In this document: in pieces, positions 40,001 to 50,099 of the stretch
Position numbering within the stretch: position 1 is the stretch's first letter
Layout of the letters: each line of letters starts with the position of its first letter
NCBI GenBank assembly: GCA_949825045.1
Contig: OX463820.1
Location: forward strand, 7,142,501-7,206,500
Reading direction: 5' to 3'
From: Argyresthia goedartella
Lineage: Eukaryota > Arthropoda > Insecta > Lepidoptera > Argyresthiidae
Length of the DNA: 64,000 nt
Notes under the pieces: generated by a model
Told to the model about the DNA's origin: nothing
What the model saw: only the letters and a program-made list of their open reading frames with translations
Databases searched by the model: none
Translations under genes and position numbers: made by a program

Positions 40001-42060
40001 GCAGCCGGCATGACGACAACAGAACAGTTATTTTGATGAGGATCTAAAATTGTGAACCAGTTCTGGGAATAGATTTCAATCAGTTTCTCTTCTAGAAAAT
40101 TAGTTTCGACTCATTGGATGTCGCTCACTGGAAAACCAAAAAAGTGACTAGGTACATAGATGTACTGGACATTCGTATTTTTATCTCACTGGGCATTTGG
40201 GAGATCCTTCGCGGATGATCGCGTACTCTATTGTATCGCAACTTGCTGATGCAATAGGTACCGTGACCTGGGTTTAAACAAAATACAATCTAATATTTCA
40301 GTCGGTAAAACCTGAAAAGTTCACGGTCCAAATAATTTGTGTCATAATTCTAACGCTGTAAGTATGTCGCCTTCCATAGTCTTTTTCGGAAATTGCTCGA
40401 AACCTCTTGGGTACTCCCGCCAGATGTGGAGAGTAGGTACGTTCGCTGCAAAATTTATGTATCTTATCTTGTCCTCTCAAAGTTGAGTGTTTCCCGCCTC
40501 TACATAATATATGATAACATTGAATGGCATTTTCCGAGGACCGACTTCACGTTGGCCCACTTATTGAAAGAAAACACTGGTCATTCGTGACTGCAAATCT
40601 GTCACATAGTGTGCTTTATGTAACACACATCATGCTGTTTATGTCGATATTATAAATCTGACACCGATCACCAACTGGAGCTGGACTTTAATTGACATTA
40701 TCGGGACACCATCTTGGCTCATTCGTCTCCTTATCTAGGGTCTGTAGTTTTATGTAATTGGCCGTAAATGTGTCCAATTAACAGAGCTGCCGTTGCGTAA
40801 AATATTTTCCTACTGTGGAAATGCACAAATAGAGATTTGTGTGCGTTTGTCTAACATAAACAAACGGACAAGACCGGAACCCCGAGCCGGTAAGTACAAA
40901 ACCTTATGCGGAGAAAGAAAAACTGGCAGGGGAGAGAAACTGCTTTTTAAACTGCATTACATAACTTAAGTGGATACATAAACTTTGAATAATGAACTTT
41001 TTTTTTTTTTGTTGGAGGGTTAAAAAATGGAATTACCCATGCCCAGGAATCAGACCTCCCTGCTATGTCCGGGTCCCCACATATTGAGCGGGCATCGCTC
41101 GTGTGCTATACGGACTAAAAACAACCCCTTTGTGTTTACAGTTGTCTTACTAAGACTTTACTGTGAGCCATGGCCTCGGTATATGCTGAAGGCTTTCTAC
41201 CTGCAATTTGCCCTTTTGGGCGATATATATGTGTATATGATATATATGGGAGGGAGTGACAGTCAAACATTTTTAGGCCACATAGTGCACAATGCCTCAA
41301 TGCTTATTAATTTATAATGGCAAATTCTTCTTATTTCCCATGTAATTCGTAAACGAGCAAAAACCTGAACTAACTCAAAATTTACACATGTGGTCCGCGC
41401 CACATTTCCTGATGGCATCTCACACCAATTAGTGTGGTCATTAGACATATGATGTAATGTAACACATTACACGATTACGATGTAACTCTTGTGACTCAAT
41501 AAAAAGCTATAACAAATTCATGTATAGGTATCACTCCCAGTTCAGAGTTCGTCGACATCCTCGGCGTAACCTCAGACTCTCCGATAAGGCATTAGTAATA
41601 AAACGTAACCTCAAAATCGCTAATCCGCCGCCCACGGTATCAGCCACGACACGATGCTCTCAAACTCTATCAAATTAGCATATTGAGATGGTATTACCGA
41701 AATCTCACCAAGATCTTGGATGGCTAAATGCCGTAAGCGGATTTGTAGCTTCTATTCCCGTTTACATGGATTGGTATTTCGTAAGGTTTCTAAGTCCATC
41801 CAGTATTTGGTTGTAACTCCGAATTAGTAGATAGGCACCTACAATGAATGAGTCATTATGTTATACTCTCTAAAACTACCTAAACCGAAGTACCTATACT
41901 TGTAGTAGATATATGTGAGTGAAATTAAATTATGTAAAAAGCCTTTTTGATTGTAGCATCACGCTTAAGTTATTAAATTAAATAAAAATTACTCTACTGG
42001 AACAGTAGAAGGTAAATATGATGCCTATTTCCATAGTATTCCACTAATTAGAGGTATTAC
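37026..42060. other. Long region with little recognisable content
   Basis: Contains a fragment of the GGAC-class repeat at 38036-38130 and otherwise no supported gene. At 41540-41730 short pieces (SSEFVDILGVTSDS, LYQISILRWYYRNLTKILDG) resemble LINE polymerase C-terminal motifs but are too short to call. The 96-codon frame at 41027-41317 is unrecognised. Confidence 0.35.
38036..38130 (-). repeat. Partial Lepidoptera-type interspersed repeat
   Basis: GGTTCTCTAACCGAAGGGTC, GAGCCCTATTGCTG and TCTGTCCGTCAGTCCGTCG follow the block order of the longer copies. Confidence 0.65.
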
Positions 42061-42089
42061 GTTTAAGTTACTTCATAAAACTCGTAAAA

Positions 42090-42188
42090 GTTGAGTTCGT
42101 TGTACCGTACAGGCAATCTTAAGTTGAGTTCGTTGTACCGTACAGGCAATCTTAAGTTGAGTTCGTTGTACCGTACAGGCAATCTTAA
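42090..42188. repeat. 33-bp tandem repeat, three perfect units
   Basis: Units start at 42090, 42123 and 42156 with GTTGAGTTCGTTGTACCGTA and are identical. Confidence 0.97.
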
Positions 42189-42364
42189 GACCAAATAAAT
42201 ACATCCAAAGAATAGTGCGTGACAGGCCGATTCGTCACTGGTCTATCACTTGCTACGACAGTCATTGGGTAAAGTGTTTGCAATAGTTTACTATTATTTC
42301 CTAACGTTACCTACATGTCATTGTCGCGCAAGCATTCCCTTGAGAAACAAAACTCAGTAAAAAT

Positions 42365-42815
42365 GCTAATCGATCAGCTTCCCTGCACTATCAGGGACAG
42401 TCCATCACTAAATATATTCAAAAACCGGCTAAAGAAGCACTATCTCTCCCTTTCCAGTTAGATATATATATATATATATATGTATATATATTTGGTATAT
42501 ATTAGCGTATTATATTGTTTATTTATTATTGATAGGTTGTATTTAAGTATTTGTGTATTCAGTATATTTTTAGCAATTAGGGTTATCAGTATGTATTGTT
42601 AGTTGTTAGTAGTGTGGTATTCGTAGTATTTTTAAAGTTTTATTGTATGCGCAGGTCTTCTCCCGCTCAACCATCACCTTTCCTACCCATCATGGTTTGC
42701 TGCAAGAAATCTCTTGTTAGAGATAAGCTCGCCTTTGCACATGTTTTTCCTATAATAAGTTTTATGTAGGTCTGTTTTTTGTAGTATAATAAAGAGAGAT
42801 TACAAATAAAAAATT
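42365..42815 (+). pseudogene. Jockey-like LINE C-terminus plus 3'-UTR
   Basis: SLPCTIRDSPSLNIFKNRLK followed by KHYLSLSS and a stop, the final codons of a Jockey-like ORF2. Then an AT-rich 3'-UTR with a TA microsatellite (42461-42490) and the end motif ATGGTTTGCTGCAAGAAATC ... AATAAAGAGAGATT. 5'-truncated insertion. It shows the normal spacing from C-terminus to tail that is interrupted at 26175-26935. Confidence 0.8.
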
Positions 42816-43231
42816 GAGCGTATTTCAATAGTTTTACTTATCAAACAATTACAAGAATTAATATTTTCTTTTAGAAAAAACAGCAACTTTTATCATAAAC
42901 ATGTCTCAGAAAATCAAAGAAATTGTGATGGTAGAGTTTATCCTGGACGACAGTTACAATTCAAGAAAAAATGTGATCAACGTGAAATTTTAGACGCTGA
43001 CCATTAACTGTAAGGATGTGGATGTGGTAGTAAAGCCGGTGAACATTCATTGATTCCTTTGGTGGAAGAGTGACATTATTATTCTTGTGAAATCCTGATT
43101 ATCTACTTTTGTACGCGACTGTAGATTACTGACAGCATACGCTCTGGTGAACAAGTTTAGTTTGGTGATTGATGATCACACCACATCACGGTGAGTTAAG
43201 TATTGTGACTATTTGCTCATTAATCTCATCA
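42816..43231. other. Noncoding flank of the piggyBac element
   Basis: A 29-codon frame from an ATG near 42901 (MSQKIKEIVMVEFILDDSYN) ends at a stop. No recognised motif. Confidence 0.35.
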
Positions 43232-43235
43232 TTAA

Positions 43236-43259
43236 CCTTCGGCATACAAGGTGGGGTTT
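43236..43259 (+). repeat. piggyBac left terminal inverted repeat
   Basis: Twenty-four bases directly after the TTAA at 43232-43235, perfectly complementary to 45881-45904. Confidence 0.97.
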
Positions 43260-43454
43260 AATACACCCCAGACAGTTAAAAACCGTTACAACTTTTTTTT
43301 AAATGACCTAGCGACGTTGCCGCTTTTAGTAGCTGAGTTAGCCACGTTGCCGCTTTGATAGGTGTGAATACCTCAGTGGTATGCTTGCGCTCTTGGGAGC
43401 TAGACGTGTTTTGGGTTTCTCACACCCCACCTTGTACGGGACGCAGATTTATAG

Positions 43455-43530
43455 GTAAGTGTATTGTTGTTATTTTTCCGTATTAGAAAAATGTTTATTA
43501 AGTTTAACTTTGCACATTTTATTGTTTTAG
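43455..43530 (+). other. Probable 5'-UTR intron of the transposase transcript
   Basis: ATAG followed by GTAAGT (43455-43460) is a near-ideal donor. TTATTGTTTTAG ending at 43530 is a near-ideal acceptor, ten bases before the ATG. The 76-bp length fits a small insect intron. Inferred from splice signals only. Confidence 0.6.
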
Positions 43531-43540
43531 GTAAAAAATA

Positions 43541-45532
43541 ATGGCTTTTATTAGAGACGAGCTAATTCAAAAATATTTATTAGAAGAAGACGACACTGAT
43601 TGCGATGACATTATTCCGTGTGAAAATGATTGTGAGTCCGATCACCTGAGTATAGCTTCAGATCACGGAAGTGAGGCTGATGCTGAAAATGTCAATGTCA
43701 ACCAGCCACTTACAAAGGAGCATTCACAGAGACAGTCACGTTCTCGACAGAGACAGGCATCTCGTAAAGCAGGAAGGCGGTCGCCTTGTATACGAGAGCG
43801 AACAAGAACATCATCACGCGAAATAGAAATATCATCTGCAGAAATCGAAGCTGAAAGGCCCGCGTCCAGTGCGTCAGAAGAAATACCGCTGGCACATTTA
43901 ATTCAAACAGAATCGTCGAATGAGAATTCCTCTTCGAACCAAAAAAGTGATACTCAAAGCCAGTCGTCGTCGTCGTCTTCTAGAGACTATTTTATTGGTA
44001 AAGATGGGACAAAGTGGCAGAAAAATCCACCTAGAACAAATGTTCGTACCAGAAATGAGAACATTATAACAGCATCACCGGGAGTCAAGTCACACGCAAG
44101 CTATAAGAAATTTCTCTTAGACTGCTTTGAACTATTTTTATCAGAGAGTATTATGTACACAATTTTGATACATACAAATGACAGGATTCGAACGAATTTA
44201 CTATTGTCACAGAAAACCGATGAGGCTGTTGATTCCGCGAGATCTGAAACGTCACTTGAAGAGCTTAAGGCATTTATTGGACTACTGATACTGGCTGGCG
44301 TATTTCGAGCAGGAAGAGAAAATTTAGAAGACTTGTGGGCGACAGATGGCACAGGTATCGAAATTTTTCGACTTACTATGACACGAAATAGATTCACTTT
44401 CTGACGCAATCACCTGAGGTTCGATGACATGTTGACAACGATAAATAGAGCTGAGATGGATAAACTGGCACCTATTCGACATGTGTTCGAATGTTTTGTT
44501 ACTAATTGCCAAGATGCGTATTCACCACATGAATATCTCACTTTAGACGAAGAGCTTGTTGCGTTCAGAGGAAGATGTGGTTTCAGACAATATATACCAT
44601 CGAAGCCAGCGAAGTATGGTATTAAAATATTTGCTCTTGTAGATAGCAAAACGTTCTATACGATGAACATGGAAATCTATTGTGGAAAACAACCCGATGG
44701 TAGTCCTTACTTTGTAAGCAACAAGCCATATGATTTGGTCGACAGGATGGTGCAATGCGTATCGGGTACCTCACGCAATATAACGATGGACAATTTTTTC
44801 ACCAGTTTGGAGACTGCAGAGAATTTACTTGAGAAGCACAAGCTCACAATTGTCGGGACTTTACGCGCAAATAAAACCTGTCTTCCCGCTGAATTCAAGA
44901 CAAGACGCGAGGAGCACACTTCTGTGTTCGGATTCCAAAAGACAACGACTTTGGTTTCCTACGTGCCAAAACCAAAAAAAAATGTTTATTTGTTGTCAAC
45001 ACTACACCATGACCAAAACATAGACGAAGAAACTGGAGCGAAACAAAAACCAGAAATCATCACATTTTATAATGCGACAAAAAGTGGTGTAGACGTAGTT
45101 GACAAACTTTCAAGAACATATGACGTTTGCCGAAACTCGCACCGGTGGCCACTCACTGTATTTTTTGCTTTGGTGAATCATGCAGGTATAAACGCGATGA
45201 TAGTCTATCTGTCAAACAATAATATACAGACAAAAAAAACTAACTACAGACGAAACTTTCTGAAAAAATTGGGTTTTGCCTTACTAGAAGATCACCAGAG
45301 AAAAAGATCGGAGAACGAAAGATTATCTACAGAACTGCGAAAAAGACTAGGAGAACATCTAGGCCAATCATCATGCACTCCGCCAAAAAAGAGTAATGCT
45401 GTGCAAAGATGTTCTAAATGTCCTAGGAAGAAAGACCGCAAAACAAAATATATATGCGAGAAATGTGCCATACCGCTGTGCCTCGAACATTGCAAGTTTC
45501 TTTGCGAAAACTGTTCCAAAGATGAAGACTGA
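43541..45532 (+). pseudogene. piggyBac transposase, one in-frame stop
   Basis: A DDE-type transposase for cut-and-paste movement at TTAA sites. ATG at 43541 opens a 664-codon frame, stop included, broken once by TGA at codon 288 (44402-44404). Residues 1-150 are acidic and Ser/Arg-rich. DGTKWQKNPP (about residues 152-161) opens the conserved domain. The stop falls just before HLRFDD. Catalytic aspartates follow it: LTLDEELVAFRG (Asp 336, 44546), ITMDNFF (Asp 417, 44789) and SGVDVVDKL (Asp 518, 45092). The C-terminus is a Cys-rich zinc-binding tail with CSKCPRKKDRKTKYICEKC. The frame is otherwise open with no other damage seen. The 5' part alone (287 residues) lacks all catalytic residues. Confidence 0.93.
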
Positions 45533-45880
45533 AGATGAAGAGATTTTTATTATTCTTGAGGTTTTATGTTTTATGTTAGCTCATTGAGAGTTTATTAAGT
45601 TGATTTTTAGAAGTATTTCAGAGCAAAATTTAAAAATAATTTGAAAAAAGGCCCTTCATGTCGACTGTGTGTTAAACTTAGTGGTACAGAATAGACTGAT
45701 TTTTGTTCCTTGATAACTAATAAATAATAACTAAATATAAAAATGATTTTTATTACTTGTCCTTCCTAATGATGTAAAAAAACAGTTTATTGTAATATTT
45801 TTCATGCAACCACCTCGTGATGACTGCAATGCGCGGTTTTATTAGGGTATGTCACACCCCACGTTGTAAGGCAAGTTACA

Positions 45881-45904
45881 AAACCCCACCTTGTATGCCG
45901 AAGG
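45881..45904 (-). repeat. piggyBac right terminal inverted repeat
   Basis: Exact complement of 43236-43259, followed by TTAA at 45905-45908. Confidence 0.97.
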
Positions 45905-45990
45905 TTAAAAATTATGAATATTAAAAGCACCTTTAAAATCAGCACGCACACAGTGATACGTCGTGGTATGTGTGTCGTAGCCACATAATA

Positions 45991-46211
45991 GAATTAATCA
46001 TTTCATGCAATGGTCAGAAAGGGTTGAATTTGTTAAAACATGTCTTTTTAAAAGCATTTTTATTCAGTAATATCTAATGTTGTTTGTGATATACATGTCG
46101 AACTAACACGAAGACTATTCGGGGGCTTCGCTGTTTTTCCCTAAAAGATTTCTTCGTTCAATGAAAGTTCTAATTCAACCATGGTTGTCCATTTCATGAT
46201 ATGGTCAATTC
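45991..46211. mobile_element. MITE-like element (TTCATGA ends) with truncated hairpin core
   Basis: Left GAATTAATCATTTCATGCAA pairs with right CCATTTCATGATATGGTCAA. It shares a block of about 100 bp with 8637-8927 (ACATGTCTTTTTAAAAGCAT, GAACTAACACGAAGACTATT). The right strand of the core hairpin is deleted after CTTCGCTG. Non-coding. Confidence 0.65.
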
Positions 46212-46485
46212 AACGATATGGTTACGACTTATGGACGAGAGAGATTTCTATGTACAACAGAGAAAGAATAAAACCTTAAAAACTTTTTTAAAGTCCTGCT
46301 TGCGGCTGACGATTCCCCCTAACATGTGTATGTGTTCTGTACTATTTTTAGGTTATAATTATAGTACACAGTTTGAAGTTCAAAGACGATGCAAAGCAAA
46401 CCAAATTAAATGTTTTATTAAGAACTAATGTTCCAATTTATAATGTAAGCGGATGGCATGGATTAAATCCTGCAAGGTTTCATGA

Positions 46486-46926
46486 TGTAGTGCCGCTGCC
46501 ACTTCAAATCTTTGTTACAATTTGAAAGAGGCTGAAAATATCCACGTCATTCTCATTCTGCAGTTAATTTTGGCACGACACGGACCTGTCTCTCTCACAC
46601 GCAAATTTCGCTCCGTTTTCAACCGCATGTGGCATGACATTTTCGAGCAGATTCAGCTTAAACACAATCATAAACTTCCATATGAGTATGATGAGCTCGT
46701 AGACGCTCCGCACAAAATTGTATTCTTACCACCAATAAGTCAAAGTCAAGTGCAAAATGAAGGTGCGGCCGCAGTCGTGCCGTTAGATCACACCCACTCT
46801 GCGGCCTTGGCTTTCCTGATAACTACTAACGTAGTAACAACACTGGCTAAACTGGAAGTAAGTATTTTGATTCCTGCCTATTTAATTAACTCTTTACGTC
46901 TCCAATTACCATCCATGTTTGCTTAA
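46486..46926 (+). other. Unrecognised open frame (about 146 codons)
   Basis: Open from after a TGA at 46483 to a stop at 46924-46926, with no ATG near its start. Composition is protein-like, with RKFRSVFNRMWHDIFEQIQL, KHNHKLPYEYDELVDAPHKI and VFLPPISQSQ in order. A strong splice-donor match GTAAGT lies at 46858-46863, so an exon ending at 46857 is possible. I recognise no family. It could be a host exon, a captured gene fragment or part of an undescribed element. Confidence 0.4.
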
Positions 46927-47690
46927 GTAGCGGGATCGCGTCAATCAAATAGTGTAAATGTATTCAAGGCCGTTTGTTTTTTGCGTTCTACCTACATTGG
47001 CAAGGGTCCAAGATAGATTCTGCCAGACGTTGATTCATGCTGCCGTCTAGGACGCAATGTACATATCGGTATCAGGCAGTGAAGCAGTCATTATAGTCGT
47101 CCAATAGAGTTAGGACATGCTTGTTGTGGGCGTAATGAAGCTGCCATCAGTTTTAGGGCAGCTCCGACTGAACTGGAAGTTTACAATAAATGATAATTTA
47201 ATGAAAAATATCCATCTACCTCTGAACCCTGCAATAGCACATTTCCCACGAGTTCGCAAAGGGTTATATTTACGTACCGAGAAGTTTACGGCACGAGCCG
47301 AAGGCGAGGTTGTAGCGAGGTTCGTAAAAAGCCTTTTCGAATGAGTTAATTCCGCCTGAGAACCCAAAATCAAGCGTCGAAGGTGCTATTTTAGCTCAGT
47401 AGTCGGAACATAATATATATAGTTATCGTCAATCATTAGCAGCTCGTCTGTTGTATTTTATACGAGTGCTAAAACAAAGTAAAGACAATTGAAAGACGGA
47501 GGCCGAAATTGTAAAACAAAAAAATAATATTGGGGAAGCTAAATAATATTAAAACCAAAAAATGCAACAGACACAATATAATATATGTAAAGTTCATGTA
47601 GTATCGGTAATCATACTGTTGGTATTTTATAGGTATTTGATTTATTTCTAGGCATTTTATTTGTACTATTTATTGTGCACTGTCTACCCT
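46927..47690. other. Noncoding stretch
   Basis: Opposed frames at 47110-47373 overlap on the two strands and neither shows a motif. A GAGCCGAAGGCGAGG patch near 47296 resembles the CG-rich hairpins of local repeats. Confidence 0.35.
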
Positions 47691-47699
47691 ATTATGATA

Positions 47700-47795
47700 C
47701 TTTTTCCTATAATGCCTTGGTTTGCTAGAAGTAATCTGTTTTTCGATGGAACTGCTGAAATATTTGTGTGCAATAAAGAATTATGAATTACTCAA
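47700..47795 (+). repeat. LINE 3'-UTR, TGGTTTGCTGGAAGA type
   Basis: AATGCCTTGGTTTGCTAGAA and CAATAAAGAATTATGAA match the tail at 26935-27075. Confidence 0.7.
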
Positions 47796-48161
47796 CAAAT
47801 CACATCAATGACTCCAAGCCTTGTGATTATTATAAATCCAGATACTTTTTTCTACAAACAACATCATAATTCCAGTCGTTCGCACGTTTTCCTTTTGATC
47901 TTCTCTTGTCAACATTGTCTGAACATAACCGCCATAGCTTGTTAGTGGAACTTGTTTAGATCAAGGTCTGACTGCTCGACATTTTCATTGGGCGAATGTT
48001 AAATTATGATAGTTATGTCTCTATTATTGTTGGTGGTCAATTCATTCGCTCCCTTGAAGCGTTCGACTGTATCTCTTCATTAAAATCGTGTGTCTTGGAT
48101 GTTGCTAAAGAGACTTCTTTACAATTTGACACAAAACAGAAGGAATAGTCGAAATGCATAT
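47796..48161. other. Noncoding stretch
   Basis: No recognisable feature. Confidence 0.35.
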
Positions 48162-48805
48162 AAAAGTGGCCAAGTGCGAGTCAAACTCGCCCATGAAGGG
48201 TTCCGTTGTAGCAAGTAATTATGTGACTGGATGTTTGAGTTGTAACTTTGTTTTTCTTTGTGTTTGAATGAATGACAAAGTTATCTTTGAGGTTTTTAGT
48301 AATTGTTTTATGTCTTAAAAACTGCTTATTTTATCTTGATCAAACCAATTCTCTTTGAAACTTTGTATTGAGATATACAGCATATATTTTTTGTATATTT
48401 TTCACTCTCATACTTTAAAAGTTAGAGGGGTGGGCACATTTTTCCACTTTTAAAGATTTACTTTGAGAAAAAATGGTTTCAGAAACGTCAACGTCATCTT
48501 TATAGACCTATCTACAGACACCCGACACATATAAGTTGATTGAAAAAAATATTAGTTACTAAATAAACTAAAAAACTAAATATATTTAGTTTCAGTTCCA
48601 TATATGAGGAGCCCCCTTTAATTATTTTAATTTTTAAATTTTTGTATAAACATCGTAAAGCGGTTCACCGAATACATCTACATACCAAATTTCAACTATG
48701 TAGTCCTAATAGTTTCTGCATAAAGTTGCTGTGAAATACGGACGGACGGACGGACAGACAGACTTGACGAAACTATAAGGGTTCCTTGTTTCGTTATGGA
48801 ATGAC
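48162..48805 (+). repeat. Near full-length Lepidoptera-type interspersed repeat (644 bp)
   Basis: Starts AAAAGTGGCCAAGTGCGAGT, has GGACGGACGGACGGACAGAC, and ends AAGGGTTCCTTGTTTCGTTA. It matches 21945-22590 inverted, with nearly equal length. Confidence 0.85.
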
Positions 48806-49496
48806 CCCAGCAAACCTCCGGTGACCTCAAGACAGTCTCCAACTTATGTAATAACCTGATGAACCATATTTCTTACCGATTTTTAAATCGCATCGTGTAA
48901 AATTGCATATACAGTAAGTTCAACATTGAACACCGAAAAGATCATGTTGCGTCATCTTCATTATTCTGTAACCAACTAAACCATTAATTTTTATAAGCCT
49001 TTTATGGCCTACGGTGTTCAATTTCTTGTAACCCTGTATCGATTGATTAGTAAGGAATTTATGAGGCTTATTGAGCCGAAAAGCGGAGTTAAATCAACGT
49101 TCTATTGGCTGAGCTGGGAAAAACCCGAAGAAACGCTACCTATAGGAACTGAGCTAAGTAGCTGCTGTTGAAGAGGAAATGAAGAAATCAATCAACTTGT
49201 TTACAAACAAATCAAATGAAGTTACCTATTTGCTTCTTAAAATAGACAAACCGTATACCAAAACGGGAGGTTAGTAATAAAATTGAAAAACCTACTAACC
49301 TAACCTAACCTAACCTTACTTTTCCAACGTCGGTTATCAATAAGCTCAAGAATCAGCTAAGATCGTTACTTCCTTCCTTGCCAAATGGTTGCTAAATTAT
49401 ACTTTTAAGTCTATGAAAACCGGTTGACATTATAATAACCATTGCTGAACCATGCTGAAGCTTGTGCACCTGCAATTTTTCTGGAGGTAATGAAAA
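48806..49496. other. Noncoding stretch
   Basis: A short (CCTAA)n-like patch, AACCTAACCTAACCTAACC near 49297-49315, resembles the insect telomere motif TTAGG in reverse for about four units. Too short to mean a telomere. Confidence 0.4.
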
Positions 49497-49745
49497 TGAC
49501 GACCGGTTTAGCCTAGGGGGTAGTGACCATGCCCATGAAGCTGACGTTCCTGGGTTCGAATCCCGGTATGGGCAAATATTTGTGCGATGTGCATGAATAA
49601 TTGTTTCTTAGTCTTGGATTTTTTCTATTATTTATCTCTATTATAAATACTGTTGCCTAGTACCCATAACACAAGCCTTAGTATGGGCCTAGTTCGATTT
49701 GTGTAAGATTGTCCTGTAAATTTTATTTATTATTTATTATTATTA
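49497..49745 (+). mobile_element. tRNA-derived SINE, family B-related
   Basis: Head GACCGGTTTAGCCTAGGGGG (A-box-like) and B box TGGGTTCGAATCCCGG, then GGGCAAATATTTGTGCGATG, TAGTACCCATAACACAAGCC and a TTATT tail. It shares GGCAAATATTTGT and the CCTAGTACCCA block with the copies at 16144 and 20656, but its head is different, so it is a separate subfamily. Confidence 0.85.
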
Positions 49746-49834
49746 TATTGCATCGCTCATCGGTTTCACACAAAATGTATGAAATGTTCTAGCAATGTAG
49801 TATCGCAGCATTTTTTTTTCTCGCCGTCGCCAGC

Positions 49835-50097
49835 CATTACGAAAGGTGTTCGTGTCTGGACTCTGGACATAAATCTTCCGAGTGTCCCCGCGGCAGTATC
49901 TCACCACCAGCAACAATGCGAATTAGTGTCGCGCCAGCATCTGGAGTAAAGACGGATAATAGCAGATCTCGTTTATTTACTGCGCCTATTCTGAAGGGTT
50001 CTAGCAGTTCGGCTTTCTAAGCCCGAAATTACGATCGAATCCCGGACAATTATAGATCGACCAATCGGGCTCAGCCTTACGTCTTGCGTCATAAAGT
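49835..50097 (+). pseudogene. Degenerate zinc-knuckle (retroelement gag-like) fragment
   Basis: The frame HYERCSCLDSGHKSSECPRG resembles a gag CCHC zinc knuckle, a nucleic-acid-binding motif. The first cysteine pair is spaced CxC instead of CxxC, with normal x4-H-x4-C after it, so one residue seems lost. The frame runs 61 codons to TAA at 50018, then on as RNYDRIPDNYRSTNRAQPYV. An LTR retrotransposon gag (BEL/Pao- or Ty3-like) is the best guess. No protease or polymerase neighbour was found. Confidence 0.4.
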
Positions 50098-50099
50098 AA

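Larger units (their letters stand above)
43236..45904 (+). mobile_element. Complete piggyBac-type DNA transposon
   Basis: A 2,669-bp element bounded by perfect 24-bp terminal inverted repeats. The left starts CCTTCGGCATACAAGGTGGG at 43236-43259; the right (45881-45904) is its exact reverse complement. Both are flanked by TTAA (43232-43235 and 45905-45908), the target duplication specific to piggyBac. Subterminal repeats sharing ACACCCCAC(C/G)TTGTA lie at 43422-43435 and 45854-45867. A direct repeat around ACGTTGCCGCTTT occurs twice at about 43312-43356. The transposase frame fills the centre, and an AATAAA lies at 45719-45724. Perfect ends suggest recent arrival; the premature stop suggests it is now non-autonomous unless read through. 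Confidence 0.96.

Noticed and set aside
44355..44418. A GTATCG ... CCTGAG intron that would remove the piggyBac stop codon
   Set aside because: The segment is 64 bp, so splicing it would shift the frame, and it would delete conserved domain sequence.
43710..45519. Several minus-strand frames of 60-100 codons
   Set aside because: All are antisense to the piggyBac transposase, which has clear catalytic motifs.
49297..49315. Telomere-like CCTAA repeats
   Set aside because: Only about four units inside ordinary sequence; far too short for a telomere or for a site of telomeric LINEs.
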